Assembly: GCA_003215475.1 (NCBI GenBank)
Contig: QCKH01000005.1
Coordinates: 1 to 64,000 of the forward strand
DNA: 64,000 nucleotides
Source of the DNA: Prochlorococcus sp. AG-409-L21
GTDB taxonomy: Bacteria; Cyanobacteriota; Cyanobacteriia; PCC-6307; Cyanobiaceae
Direction: 5' to 3'
Program-made: the position numbers and the translations under genes
In this document: positions 12,744 to 22,753 of the stretch, in pieces
How the letters are laid out: every line of letters starts with the position of its first letter
Numbering within the stretch: position 1 is the first letter of the stretch
The notes under the pieces: model-generated
Database searches by the model: none
What the model was told of the DNA's origin: nothing
What the model saw: the letters and a program-made list of their open reading frames with translations, nothing else

Positions 12744-13186
12744 CTTACTGATTTCTTTTTTACAATTTTTCTTGGACAACCCTTAAATCTAGAAAGTGCC
12801 TTAGCGGCTCGCTTTGCTATTCGACTATCCATATCTCTGAGGCCTAATTTCAAAACTGGAATTACTGAAAAGTCACCCCATTCTTCAGCTATTTGGATGG
12901 CAAGTAGTTTTTCTTCTGGATTAGAAGAAATAAGACTTTTCAACTTTTGAGTTAATTTGAAATGCTCTTTGGGATTAGTAGGTAATCGAAAAATAAAATT
13001 GTTTGGTTTAGCTTCTGAGTCTTGCCTCTTCGTTTTAGTAGAGGGGAGAACTAAAGCTATCTGCTCTAAGTTCGCAGGTAACTTTTGTGAAAAGCTTTTT
13101 TTGAAAAGATTTTTAGGTTTTCTACCTAAGCCCAAAAGCACCAAGGTAAAGACTAAGGTTGCTCCTGCTGCGAAAAACTGATTCAT
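12713..13186 (-). CDS. HEAT-repeat-like hypothetical protein with N-terminal TM segment
   Basis: EWGDFSVIPVLKLGLRDMDSRIAKRAAKALSRFKG resembles a HEAT/PBS repeat. Confidence 0.6.
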   Translation of the reverse strand: MNQFFAAGATLVFTLVLLGLGRKPKNLFKKSFSQKLPANLEQIALVLPSTKTKRQDSEAKPNNFIFRLPTNPKEHFKLTQKLKSLISSNPEEKLLAIQIAEEWGDFSVIPVLKLGLRDMDSRIAKRAAKALSRFKGCPRKIVKKKSVSYPRNVFLMR

Positions 13187-13291
13187 CTGTTTAATAGGGC
13201 AAAATTGCTCATTAATACCTTTTGGATTGAACTTTTATGTCACCAATGAGGTCTTTATGTTTCTATTACACGTTAACTCTATAGAGTATTA

Positions 13292-13429
13292 ATGGATCTT
13301 TTTGTATATCCAATGTCTAGCGAGTTTGCCACAACTTGGCTTCCTGCTGTATTTGTTCCTCTTATAGGGCTAATTACTCCAGCAGTTTTTATTGTTCTCG
13401 TTGGTCGCTACATCACAGCAACCGACTGA
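13292..13429 (+). CDS. psaI: Photosystem I subunit VIII (missing from ORF track because short); an in-frame ATG at 13313 is an alternative start
   Basis: Translation MDLFVYPMSSEFATTWLPAVFVPLIGLITPAVFIVLVGRYITATD*; directly upstream of psaL. Confidence 0.88.
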   Translation: MDLFVYPMSSEFATTWLPAVFVPLIGLITPAVFIVLVGRYITATD

Positions 13430-13475
13430 AGCACCTTCGTGTTTCCCCTAAGTCAACAAAGTTCTTTATGTTTCC

Positions 13476-14075
13476 ATGACTGAATTCCAAGACCCTTTTT
13501 TAAAGTCATCTGAACCTGTCAAATTCAACAAAAAGTATGTTGATGACTCAGTTCGCCCTGGTGATATAGGAATTGTAGATCAATGGGCTGTAAACCCAGC
13601 CTCTGATCCTTGTGCTGGAAACTTGGAGACCCCAGTTAATTCTGGCTACTTCACAAAAGCATTTATCAATAACCTTCCATTTTATAGAACTGGACTTTCC
13701 CCCAATTTCCGTGGGCTAGAGGTGGGAGCCGCTTTTGGCTATTTACTTTATGGTCCTTATGCAATGACAGGACCGTTCAGAAATACTGAATTTGCACTTA
13801 CAGCAGGCTTACTGGCAACAATTGGAGCTGTTCACATCCTTACAGCTTTGCTTGTCTTATATAACGCGCCTGGTAAAGCTCCTAACGTCCAACCAGCAGA
13901 TGCAACTGTTCAAAGTCCTCCATCAGACTTGTTTACCAGAACAGGATGGGCTGACTTCACCAGTGGTTTTTGGCTTGGAGGCTGTGGTGGTGCTGTATTC
14001 GCATGGTTACTTTGTGGAACCCTTCATTTAGATACAATCATGCCAATAGTTAAAGGAGTTTGGGCAGCCGGTTAA
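13476..14075 (+). CDS. psaL: Photosystem I reaction centre subunit XI
   Basis: [46 protein letters not shown]. Confidence 0.97.
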   Translation: MTEFQDPFLKSSEPVKFNKKYVDDSVRPGDIGIVDQWAVNPASDPCAGNLETPVNSGYFTKAFINNLPFYRTGLSPNFRGLEVGAAFGYLLYGPYAMTGPFRNTEFALTAGLLATIGAVHILTALLVLYNAPGKAPNVQPADATVQSPPSDLFTRTGWADFTSGFWLGGCGGAVFAWLLCGTLHLDTIMPIVKGVWAAG

Positions 14076-14097
14076 TAATAAATTCAACTCAAAAACG

Positions 14098-14137
14098 CCT
14101 TTGAAGTGGATATCAACCATTTCAAAGGTTTTTTTTT
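14098..14137 (+). terminator. Rho-independent terminator after psaL
   Basis: CCTTTGAAGTGG-ATATCAA-CCATTTCAAAGG followed by TTTTTTTTT. Confidence 0.85.
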
Positions 14138-14173
14138 GCATCGAAATTGGACTTGTTTCCAAACAAAGCAGAA

Positions 14174-14313
14174 ATGAAATTAATCCAAAAACACAAACAA
14201 TTTATTGCTTGGTACCAAAAAAAATTAGGTTTTAGTAATTATGAATTGCTTTGGTTGGTTTTTTTAAAGGAGTTTTCTCAGCATTAGTAATTGATCGGAT
14301 ACTTTTTCACTGA
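14174..14313 (+). other. Small membrane-protein ORF interrupted by a -1 frameshift at a T-TTT-TTA heptamer (pseudogene, sequence error, or programmed frameshift)
   Basis: Frame 0 (14174-14287): MKLIQKHKQFIAWYQKKLGFSNYELLWLVFLKEFSQH*; the -1 frame from 14266 continues KGVFSALVIDRILFH*. Confidence 0.5.
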
Positions 14314-14428
14314 ATTTAAATTATCAAAGATTTCTGATGAATGATTCGGTGAAGTTTTTGATGCCAAAAATTAGGCAATTATTCTAAAATCTTTGATTTT
14401 TTCTAACCTTCTCCATTGAGTTAAGAAC

Positions 14429-14516
14429 GGAGAGGGAGGGATTCGAACCCTCGACAGGAGTTGCCTCCTGTAACTCCTTAGCAGGGAGCCGCTTTCAACC
14501 ACTCAGCCACCTCTCC
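14429..14516 (-). tRNA. tRNA-Ser (GCT)
   Basis: Reverse complement GGAGAGGTGGCTGAGTGG...CTGCTAA...long variable arm...GGTTCGAATCC...CTCTCC. Confidence 0.95.
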
Positions 14517-14583
14517 AATCACTTCAATACCTTATCAAGACAGGATCAATATCCAAAGTAATTTTTCTGATTCTTGCGAAATA

Positions 14584-15729
14584 TCAAATTACCACTCTAG
14601 GAAGGCGATATTTGAACCCACACAAAATCTCCCAAGGTATAGAGCCGCTAACTTTACTCCATTCATATGGAGTTATAGCCATTCCTCCATCGACACCAAG
14701 CAAGGTAACAACAGCACCTACAGAAATATTTGGGTTATCAGTAATATCTATAACAAGTTGATCCATAGTTATAGAACCAACTTGTGGTACTGCTATGCCA
14801 TCAATTAAAACAGATATCCGACCTGATAAAGCTCTGCTAATCCCATCTGCGTAGCCAATGCCAACTACTGCAAGACGGCTTGGACGTTCCGTAACAAAGC
14901 AATGGCCATAACTCACACCAATACCAGCAGGTACATCACGAATAAGAGTGATTCTTGCTCTTACAGCTAATGCAGGTTTCAAGGCACAATCATGGTTTAC
15001 ATATTCAAAAGGGCTATACCCATATAAAGCCAAACCAACACGAACCATATCAAAATGAAGCTCTTTATCTCGAAGAGTTCCTGCAGAGTTAGCTAAGTGC
15101 CTACAAAAAAGCTTATTTTTTATTCTTAAATTGGCTAACAATGCTTCAAATTTTTCTTTTTGCTGGTAAGTAAATAATTCAGCCTTACTATTTTTCTGAG
15201 CATCTGCCAAAGCAAGATGGCTATAAATTCCGTGCAAAGAAACATTTGGGAAATTCTCAACAAGAGTAATAAGTTCGGATGCAATAGATAAATTGCAACC
15301 CAGTCTTGTCATACCAGTATCAACCTTTATATGAACATTAATTTTTTTCCCCATAGCTTGCGCGAGTTCTTGGCACAAAAATGCTTCATTAGAACTGCTC
15401 AAAGTGAGCATTAAATCGCATCGAAGACAAGCCTTCAGATCTTCAACATTCACTAAATTCCCAAGAATAAGAATTGGACATTTAATTCCTGCTTTTCGTA
15501 GATCTAAACCTTCCTGTAAAGTTGCGACTCCTAAATTATTTGCTCCACCATCCAAAGCTGCTTCAGCTACTGTTTCAGAACCATGGCCATACCCATCAGC
15601 TTTAACCACGGCCATTAATAAGCAATTGTCAGATAAAAGCCTTTTTATTGCCTGAGTATTTGCTTTAATTGCTTCCGGGAAAACTTCTACCCAAGCTCTT
15701 TGACGAGGATCAATCTTTTCTAAAGGCAT
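14584..15729 (-). CDS. alr: Alanine racemase
   Basis: AVVKADGYGHGSETVAEAAL PLP-Lys motif; start set at MPLEKIDPRQRAWVEVF. Confidence 0.95.
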   Translation of the reverse strand: MPLEKIDPRQRAWVEVFPEAIKANTQAIKRLLSDNCLLMAVVKADGYGHGSETVAEAALDGGANNLGVATLQEGLDLRKAGIKCPILILGNLVNVEDLKACLRCDLMLTLSSSNEAFLCQELAQAMGKKINVHIKVDTGMTRLGCNLSIASELITLVENFPNVSLHGIYSHLALADAQKNSKAELFTYQQKEKFEALLANLRIKNKLFCRHLANSAGTLRDKELHFDMVRVGLALYGYSPFEYVNHDCALKPALAVRARITLIRDVPAGIGVSYGHCFVTERPSRLAVVGIGYADGISRALSGRISVLIDGIAVPQVGSITMDQLVIDITDNPNISVGAVVTLLGVDGGMAITPYEWSKVSGSIPWEILCGFKYRLPRVVI

Positions 15730-15800
15730 AGCAGTGATAATGATTGAACAACACCATTCTTGTGGTAGGAGTAGGATGATTAAAAATTTAAGGAGCTGGC

Positions 15801-16307
15801 ATGAGCCAGGTTCTAGTCCTAAATGCATCCTATGAACCTTTGAACATCACCAGTTGGCGAAGAGCCACTGTATTGATGCTCAAAGGGAAAGCAGAAAGTT
15901 TAGAAGAAGACTCAAATCATAAAATTAGAAGTGATTTAACGCTGCCAACTGTTATTCGACTTAGATACTTCATTAGAATTCCTTATAGAGAATTAGCACT
16001 GAATAAGAAAAATCTAATCCAACGCGACAACCACTCTTGCCAATACTGTGGTTGTACCGGCTCAGAATTATCAATTGACCATGTAATTCCTCGAAGCCGA
16101 GGTGGGAAAGATACATGGGAAAATGTTGCTACAGCATGTATTTCATGCAATATCAAAAAAGGGAACCGAACTCCCAAGGAAGCCAACATGCCATTAAAAA
16201 AGCAACCTCATAAACCAATTAACACCTTAAACTTTGAAGCTAGAAAGCAAATAAATTCTGGTCGCCACAAAGAATGGAGCAAATATGTCATCGGGTCGAA
16301 TATCTAA
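15801..16307 (+). CDS. HNH endonuclease family protein
   Basis: CQYCGCTGSELSIDHVIPRSRGGKDTWENVATACISCNIKKGNRTPKEA. Confidence 0.9.
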   Translation: MSQVLVLNASYEPLNITSWRRATVLMLKGKAESLEEDSNHKIRSDLTLPTVIRLRYFIRIPYRELALNKKNLIQRDNHSCQYCGCTGSELSIDHVIPRSRGGKDTWENVATACISCNIKKGNRTPKEANMPLKKQPHKPINTLNFEARKQINSGRHKEWSKYVIGSNI

Positions 16308-16319
16308 TTTAAATTTAAA

Positions 16320-17417
16320 TTAATCTTCTGATTGCTTCCCTAACTCTTCCATTTTTAATCTTTGCTCTTCTGCAATACAAGCTCCGATTAAATCATCTAA
16401 TTCACCTTCAAGCACATTCTCTAATGAGAAATTCGCACCTAATCTGTGATCTGTAGTTCTATTATCTTTGTAATTATAAGTTCTAATCTTCTCACTCCTG
16501 TCCCCAGTTCCTACTTGCGCCAATCTTGCAGAGCGCTCTTTAGCATTAGCTTCTTGTATTTCTCTTTCTAATAATTTAGCTCTCAAAATATCCAATGCTC
16601 TTTCTCTATTCTGTAACTGAGAACGTTCTTGTGTGCAAAAGACTCTAATACCAGTTGGTTTATGCAATAAATCCACAGCAGTTTCGACCTTGTTTACATT
16701 TTGACCTCCTGCTCCTCCAGATCGTGCTGTGCTGATTTCTAAATCAGTAGGATCTAATTTGATCTCTACTGGATCTGCTTCAGGCATTACAGCAACAGTT
16801 GCAGTAGATGTATGAACTCTTCCCTGCGATTCTGTTGCGGGTACTCGCTGAACTCGATGGACCCCTGCTTCAAATTTAAGTTGACTAAAAACTGCTTCTC
16901 CTTTTACAGAGATAATCAATTCACGAAAACCTCCAAGGTCAGCTTCAGTTGAACTCATTGGTTTAACCGACCAACCATTTTTTAGGCTATATCTTTCATA
17001 CATTCTCGCTAAATCTCCGGCCCATATACATGCTTCATCGCCCCCAGCACCAGCTCGAATCTCCAACATCACACTTCTTTCATCTCTAGGGTCTTTTGGC
17101 AGTAGAGCTAAAGTTAAACGAGTAACTAAACTATCTTGAAGTTTTTCTATTCTTTGAAGCTCTTCATAAGCTAAATCCTCCATTTCTTTATCCGATTTAC
17201 TTTCCCTTAACAAAGTTTTTGCTTCTATTAACTCATCATCTAATACTTGAAGTTGTTCATAATCTAAAACTAAAGGTTCTAACCGTGCTCTTTCTCTAGC
17301 AATTTTTTCCAATCGTTTTGGATCTGATGCCACATCAGGATCTGCCAGTTGTATCTCCAAGTTTTTAAAACTTGCACTGGCTGTTTCTAATCTTGCTTTC
17401 AGGGTTGAAGTGTCCAT
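16320..17417 (-). CDS. prfA: Peptide chain release factor 1
   Basis: GGQ motif in [22 protein letters not shown]. Confidence 0.97.
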   Translation of the reverse strand: MDTSTLKARLETASASFKNLEIQLADPDVASDPKRLEKIARERARLEPLVLDYEQLQVLDDELIEAKTLLRESKSDKEMEDLAYEELQRIEKLQDSLVTRLTLALLPKDPRDERSVMLEIRAGAGGDEACIWAGDLARMYERYSLKNGWSVKPMSSTEADLGGFRELIISVKGEAVFSQLKFEAGVHRVQRVPATESQGRVHTSTATVAVMPEADPVEIKLDPTDLEISTARSGGAGGQNVNKVETAVDLLHKPTGIRVFCTQERSQLQNRERALDILRAKLLEREIQEANAKERSARLAQVGTGDRSEKIRTYNYKDNRTTDHRLGANFSLENVLEGELDDLIGACIAEEQRLKMEELGKQSED

Positions 17418-17452
17418 ATCACATCAACTCCTAAGGTTTTTAAAGAAATAAA

Positions 17453-17737
17453 TTAAGAATCCTTAGAAGATCCAGATTCTGAAGCCTCATCTTTTGTTTT
17501 TTCTTTTTTATTTGCAGAGTCATCGTCATTGGTAGCCATTCCATATTTGCGCATAAAGCGATCAACTCTACCTTCTGTATCCAAAATTTTCTGAGTACCC
17601 GTAAAAAATGGATGATTCCCACTCCATACATCAACATGAATTTCTGGCTGAGTTGAACCAGTAGTCATTACAACCTCTCCATTGCAAATAACTTTTGCAT
17701 CTGGAAACCATTCAGGGTGAATATCTTTTTTAGGCAT
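17453..17737 (-). CDS. rpmE: 50S ribosomal protein L31
   Basis: MPKKDIHPEWFPDAKVICNGEVVMTTGSTQPEIHVDVWSGNHPFFTGTQKI. Confidence 0.95.
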   Translation of the reverse strand: MPKKDIHPEWFPDAKVICNGEVVMTTGSTQPEIHVDVWSGNHPFFTGTQKILDTEGRVDRFMRKYGMATNDDDSANKKEKTKDEASESGSSKDS

Positions 17738-17782
17738 AAGAAGAAAATAATAAATTGAATTAGAAGGAAATGGTTGTTGAAA

Positions 17783-18193
17783 TCAACGTTTTGAAAACTG
17801 TGGTGCTTTACGAGCTTTCTTTAAGCCATATTTCCGCCTCTCTTTAGCTCGAGGGTCTCTACTTAAATGTCCCTCAGTTTTCAAAGGTTTACGATTATCA
17901 CTAGACAGTTCACACAATGCTCTTGCAGCTCCTTGCTTAATAGCATCAGATTGCCCAGTTAAGCCGCCCCCAAAAACATTTACTAAAACATCATAAGCAT
18001 CTCCTAAACCTAGAGTCAGTAAAGGTGCTTTAACAGCAGCAATATAGGAAGGATTAAAATTCAAATAATGATCTCCTGGTCGTCCATTGATAGTGATTTT
18101 GCCAGTACCTGGTACTAATCTAACTCGAGCTACTGAGGTTTTTCTTCGCCCAGTACCCCAATAAACAACTGCATTTTTGGAAGAACTAGTCAT
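17783..18193 (-). CDS. rpsI: 30S ribosomal protein S9
   Basis: C-terminal [24 protein letters not shown]. Confidence 0.97.
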   Translation of the reverse strand: MTSSSKNAVVYWGTGRRKTSVARVRLVPGTGKITINGRPGDHYLNFNPSYIAAVKAPLLTLGLGDAYDVLVNVFGGGLTGQSDAIKQGAARALCELSSDNRKPLKTEGHLSRDPRAKERRKYGLKKARKAPQFSKR

Positions 18194-18642
18194 TTCACCA
18201 CTCCTGAAGAATTAATGCTAAGAACTTGTGGGTTTTGAGCGGCATGAGGATGTTCCGAACCTTTATAAACCTTAAGCTTGCGAAATAGTTGCCTTCCAAG
18301 GGCATTATGAGGAAGCATTCCTTTAATCGCCTTCTCAACAATTCGTTCTGGAATACGCTCTTGCAAAGCATTAAAAGTTTCAACCTTCATGGAACCTGGT
18401 CGACCTGAATGCCTTCGATAAAGCTTTTGAGTACCCTTTCTACCACTAACTTGAATTTTTTCAGCATTAACAATAACAACAAAATCACCCGTATCTAAAT
18501 GGGGAGTGAAATGAGGTTTGTTTTTACCTCTAAGAACAGAAGCTACCTCAGCAGCTAATCTACCAAGTGTTTGATTCTCGGCATCAACCAGGTACCACTG
18601 GCGATCAATCGAGTCAATAGAAGGTGTAATAGTCTTGTTCAT
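18190..18642 (-). CDS. rplM: 50S ribosomal protein L13
   Basis: [47 protein letters not shown]. Confidence 0.97.
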   Translation of the reverse strand: MNKTITPSIDSIDRQWYLVDAENQTLGRLAAEVASVLRGKNKPHFTPHLDTGDFVVIVNAEKIQVSGRKGTQKLYRRHSGRPGSMKVETFNALQERIPERIVEKAIKGMLPHNALGRQLFRKLKVYKGSEHPHAAQNPQVLSINSSGVVK

Positions 18643-18646
18643 CTCT

Positions 18647-18689
18647 CCGGCGTGCCGGTCTAGTTTTACATCTGGAATCGTCCAGATGT
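18647..18689 (-). promoter_or_regulatory. Structured leader of rplM: two hairpins, the second reaching the SD region
   Basis: Minus-strand RNA ACATCTGGA-CGAT-TCCAGATGT (9-bp perfect stem), then CCGG-CACG-CCGG followed by AGAG-ATG. Confidence 0.6.
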
Positions 18690-18804
18690 TGTTGGAATGA
18701 GAATAAGCTCAAAAATTGATCCTTTTCTCAAACAATCATTTTACACATTAAGAGATTGATTTAGAAAATTATTAGAAAAACCTAGTGAATATTTTTGAAA
18801 TCAG

Positions 18805-19665
18805 CTAGGGAGGAGGATCATCTGTCATTAATGAAAAACTTGGAAAACTATCAAAGACAATATTTTCCTTAAACACAGAATTAGAATAACCAACTCGAAT
18901 AAAACAAAGTCCTTTAGCGGGAGCTGCTTCTTTTACTTCAGATCTACGTTTTTGCTTCCAACGCATTTCAAAATCATTTACCGATAATCTATGTTCTCCG
19001 ACCGCAACTAATTGCCCTACTAATAATCTAACCATTCCATATAAAAAACCACTAGCTTGAATCTCCAATATCAACAAATCTCCTTTTCTTTCCAATGAGA
19101 TTTCTTGAATAGTCGTAAATGCATTTGCTCTATTACTACCTTTTCGCTGAAAAGCAGTAAAATCATGAAAACCAAGAAGTCCTTGAGCCGCTTCTGCCAT
19201 TAACTTCTCATCCAGACGATTTTGATATTTATGCCAACTCCAAGGTGCTAAAAAAAGATTAGGAGTACGTCCATTAAAAATCGTATAGCGATAGCGTCTG
19301 TATAAAGCTGAATAACAAGCATGCCAATCAATGGGCTGGTTTACAGAGTCACGGACTCTAATCGATGATGGTAATCTACCGTTCAAAGCAGAAGGCCATC
19401 GTTCTATTGGAATTTGTCCAACAGAATCAAAATGTGCTACTTGCCCAGCAGCATGGACTCCCGAATCTGTTCTACCTGCTGCAACAAGCTTTATAGGTTG
19501 ATAAGGCTCTAAAGAAAAAATACATTTTTCCAAAATGCCTTGAACACTCTCTCCCTCCTTCTGCCTTTGCCAACCGCAAAAATCTGTTCCTAAATACTGA
19601 ATTGATAAAGCTACTCTGTTGAATTCTTTTTTCTGTAGGAAATTAATTTTATCTTCAGTTGCCAT
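18805..19665 (-). CDS. truA: tRNA pseudouridine(38-40) synthase
   Basis: [18 protein letters not shown]. Confidence 0.96.
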   Translation of the reverse strand: MATEDKINFLQKKEFNRVALSIQYLGTDFCGWQRQKEGESVQGILEKCIFSLEPYQPIKLVAAGRTDSGVHAAGQVAHFDSVGQIPIERWPSALNGRLPSSIRVRDSVNQPIDWHACYSALYRRYRYTIFNGRTPNLFLAPWSWHKYQNRLDEKLMAEAAQGLLGFHDFTAFQRKGSNRANAFTTIQEISLERKGDLLILEIQASGFLYGMVRLLVGQLVAVGEHRLSVNDFEMRWKQKRRSEVKEAAPAKGLCFIRVGYSNSVFKENIVFDSFPSFSLMTDDPPP

Positions 19666-19691
19666 TTTAAGTTAAGCAACCTTTTCAATTT

Positions 19692-20042
19692 TCAAACAAG
19701 CTCAATAATTGCCATTTCTGCATTATCTCCCCTTCTGGAAACTGTTCTTACTATCCTTGTGTAACCACCCTCTCTATCACCATAACGTTCTTTAGCTTTT
19801 TCAAAAAGAGAGTGAACGAGTTTCTTGTCATATATAAAACCAATAGCTCTGCGGCGAGATGCAAGGCTTCCATTCTTAGCCAAGGTAATCATTCTTTCTA
19901 CTTCGTCTCTTAATGCTTTAGCTCTGGCTTTTGTAGTTGTTACTCTGCCTTCACGGATCAGTTGAGTGGTCAAGCCACGTAATAAAGCTTTTCTCTGATC
20001 TGCTGGTCGACCAAGTTGAGGTACTCGAAGTTGATGGCGCAT
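19692..20042 (-). CDS. rplQ: 50S ribosomal protein L17
   Basis: [29 protein letters not shown]. Confidence 0.97.
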   Translation of the reverse strand: MRHQLRVPQLGRPADQRKALLRGLTTQLIREGRVTTTKARAKALRDEVERMITLAKNGSLASRRRAIGFIYDKKLVHSLFEKAKERYGDREGGYTRIVRTVSRRGDNAEMAIIELV

Positions 20043-20078
20043 TTTATAAAAACTCCTTAGATTTTTTGAGTGTTAATT

Positions 20079-21017
20079 TCACGCAGAAGTTCTGCTCTGG
20101 GGAATAGAAATTCCTATTCTCTCCAAAGCTTCTATAACTTCATCAGCTGATTTAGATCCAAAGTTTTTGATCTCCAATAAATCTTCATAACTAAAGCCCA
20201 TTAAATCAGAAACGGAATTAACCTGTGCTCTCTTAAGACAGTTATAAGCCCTAACTGAAAGGTTCAACTCTTCTAAAGGAATCTGAGCTTCTGCGGTAGG
20301 CTCTGGCTCCTGAGGAATCTCCTCAACCATTGTGACAGTTGCAAGAGGTTGAAAAAGCTCTATCAATTGGTTGGCAGCTTCCGCTATCGCATCATCTGGA
20401 GTCATTGAACCATCTGTAACAACCTCCATGCGTAATCTTTCACGATTTGAACCACCTTCAGAAACTGCAGTTTCATCAATAGTGAAATTGACTTTATTAA
20501 CAGGCATAAAAACTGCATCAATCTGCAGTAAATCAATTGCACTGGTATCTTCATTCTTTCTATCAACAGGTCTATAGCCAACTCCCCGCTCTACATGAAG
20601 TTCTAATTCAAGACTATGTCCTGATTGCACAGTGGCAATTGGTCTGTCAACATCAACAATTTGAACCTGTGAAGAAAATTGAAGATCCCTAGCTTTAACT
20701 TCCGCAGGTCCAGTGATTACAAGTCTTCCGATTTCTAATTCTGAACTTCTACTGTTAACTGTTAATGCTTTGCAATTAAGTAAAATATCTAAAACATCCT
20801 CACGCACACCAGGAATAGTTGCATATTCATGATTCACTCCAGAAATGCGCACAGCTGTTACTGCACTCCCTTCTAATCCTCCCATCAGTACTCTTCGCAG
20901 AGAATTTCCCAAAGTAGTTGCATGACCTCTTTCAAGAGGTCCTATAAGGAATATTCCTGTTTGGGAACGATCATCTGCGACTTGATGGTCGACTCGATCA
21001 ATCTGGTATTGCAACAC
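20079..21017 (-). CDS. rpoA: RNA polymerase alpha subunit
   Basis: [20 protein letters not shown]; alpha-[25 protein letters not shown]. Confidence 0.98.
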   Translation of the reverse strand: MLQYQIDRVDHQVADDRSQTGIFLIGPLERGHATTLGNSLRRVLMGGLEGSAVTAVRISGVNHEYATIPGVREDVLDILLNCKALTVNSRSSELEIGRLVITGPAEVKARDLQFSSQVQIVDVDRPIATVQSGHSLELELHVERGVGYRPVDRKNEDTSAIDLLQIDAVFMPVNKVNFTIDETAVSEGGSNRERLRMEVVTDGSMTPDDAIAEAANQLIELFQPLATVTMVEEIPQEPEPTAEAQIPLEELNLSVRAYNCLKRAQVNSVSDLMGFSYEDLLEIKNFGSKSADEVIEALERIGISIPQSRTSA

Positions 21018-21064
21018 GGGCTAAATCGATAAAAGAGTTAAAAAGAGTTCACAAATGAAGAAGT

Positions 21065-21457
21065 TTAAACGCGCCGGCGTTTAGCTCTTCTACATCCATT
21101 GTGAGGGAGAGGAGTCACATCTCTAATCAATGTGATTTCGAGACCAGCTACTTGCAAAGCGCGAATAGCTGTTTCACGGCCAGAGCCAGGTCCTCTAACG
21201 AGAACTTCGATCTGACGCATTCCTTGATCAAGAGCACGCCTAGCTGCTGCTTCTGCAGCAGTTTGAGCAGCAAATGGGGTGCCTTTTCTAGCTCCTTTAA
21301 AACCACTTGCACCAGCCGAAGACCAAGAGATAACCTCTCCATTGGTATCAGTTATAGAAACAATTGTGTTATTAAAGGTGCTTTGAATGTGCACAACTCC
21401 ATTTGGGACATTGCGTTTGGACTTCTTTGATCCTGTTTTCTTTGCTGGTGTGGCCAT
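21065..21457 (-). CDS. rpsK: 30S ribosomal protein S11
   Basis: [18 protein letters not shown]...[16 protein letters not shown]. Confidence 0.98.
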
Positions 21458-21520
21458 TAGGGTGGGCCTTGTTGGTAATAAATGGGTGAAAGCCTTAACA
21501 AAAGGCGATGATAATTTTTC

Positions 21521-21886
21521 TTATTTCTTCCTGCCCGCAACAGTCTTGCGAGAACCTCTACGGGTACGCGCATTTGTCCTAGTGCGTTGTCCACGAACTG
21601 GGAGACTCATTCTATGACGTCGGCCACGAAGACATCCTATATCTTGCAGCCGTTTAAGGGCCATACCCTCTTGGCGTCTTAAATCTCCTTCAACAGTGAA
21701 GGATTCAGTCGCAGCTCTCAGTTTTTGAACATCACCATCATTTAAATCCTTAACACGTATATCTGGATTAACCCCAGCTTGAGCAAGGATATTTTGGGCT
21801 CGGGTTAAACCAATCCCATAAATATAGGTGAGGGCAATTTCTACCCGTTTTTCACGGGGGATGTCGATGCCGGCGATTCTTGCCAC
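21521..21886 (-). CDS. rpsM: 30S ribosomal protein S13
   Basis: GTG start: (V)[25 protein letters not shown]; the ORF-track extension to 22087 overruns rpmJ. Confidence 0.95.
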   Translation of the reverse strand: MARIAGIDIPREKRVEIALTYIYGIGLTRAQNILAQAGVNPDIRVKDLNDGDVQKLRAATESFTVEGDLRRQEGMALKRLQDIGCLRGRRHRMSLPVRGQRTRTNARTRRGSRKTVAGRKK

Positions 21887-22008
21887 AGAAACTATGAACC
21901 GAAAGGGAAATGAATCCACTAAATAAGTGGAGGAAGTGTATCTATACAAAAAGAAATCTGGAGATAACCATCTTTGCTTTTTGTAAGAGATTTGCCAAAG
22001 AAAAGAGC

Positions 22009-22125
22009 TTAACCCTGGCGCTGTTTGTGCTTTTGAGTAGCGGTGCAAATGACCATTACCTTGCCATGGCGACGAATCACCCGACACTTTTCACACATTT
22101 TTTTGACCGAAGCGCGCACCTTCAT
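22009..22125 (-). CDS. rpmJ: 50S ribosomal protein L36 (missing from ORF track because short)
   Basis: Translation [38 protein letters not shown]. Confidence 0.95.
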   Translation of the reverse strand: MKVRASVKKMCEKCRVIRRHGKVMVICTATQKHKQRQG

Positions 22126-22171
22126 AGGGTGAGGCTCTCCATATTTGCAAATATTAATTTTACTACACTGT

Positions 22172-22723
22172 TCAATTTAATGCTTCTTTGATCCGATTAT
22201 TAACATCTTCTATATTTCCGCAACCATTAATCGACTTAAGAATTCCTAAATCCATATAGTGATTTACTAACGGAGAAGTTTTATCTCTATATACCTTCAG
22301 CCTATTCCTTATCACATCTTCCTTATCATCTTTCCTACCTCTTGAAAGCATTCGATGAGTAAGTGTTTCATCATCTATTTCAATTAAAAGAACAGTCTGA
22401 ATAGGTTGATGAATATCTTTAAGCAATTTTTCCAATAACTCTACTTGCATAAGATTTCTTGGAAATCCATCTAACAACCAACCTTGAGAAGATTTAGAAA
22501 GTTTTTTCTCAACTATCGACAAGACAATCTGATCACTAACTAATTCTCCTTTATTCATAATTAATTCTGCTTCTTTACCTAGCTGAGTTCCTAAAGAGAC
22601 TTCCTCTCTTAATAAATCCCCCGTAGAAAGATGCAATAACCCCTTTTCTTTGCAGATTAGAGATGCCTGAGTACCTTTACCTGCTCCAGGAGGTCCTAAG
22701 AAAAGCAAACGATTCTTCATCAT
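22172..22723 (-). CDS. adk: Adenylate kinase
   Basis: [33 protein letters not shown]. Confidence 0.97.
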   Translation of the reverse strand: MMKNRLLFLGPPGAGKGTQASLICKEKGLLHLSTGDLLREEVSLGTQLGKEAELIMNKGELVSDQIVLSIVEKKLSKSSQGWLLDGFPRNLMQVELLEKLLKDIHQPIQTVLLIEIDDETLTHRMLSRGRKDDKEDVIRNRLKVYRDKTSPLVNHYMDLGILKSINGCGNIEDVNNRIKEALN

Positions 22724-22753
22724 ATTGGGGTTTTAAAAGAATTTGAAAGAATT

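Noticed and set aside
14147-14165. GGAAACA within TTGTTTGGAAACAA on the minus strand, reminiscent of the Yfr2-family loop
   Set aside because: No surrounding Yfr2-like stem or 3' terminator; lies in the A/T-rich region near the psaL terminator
21910-22191. 93-aa plus ORF across the rpsM/rpmJ region
   Set aside because: Antisense to rpmJ and the rpsM upstream region; no family signature
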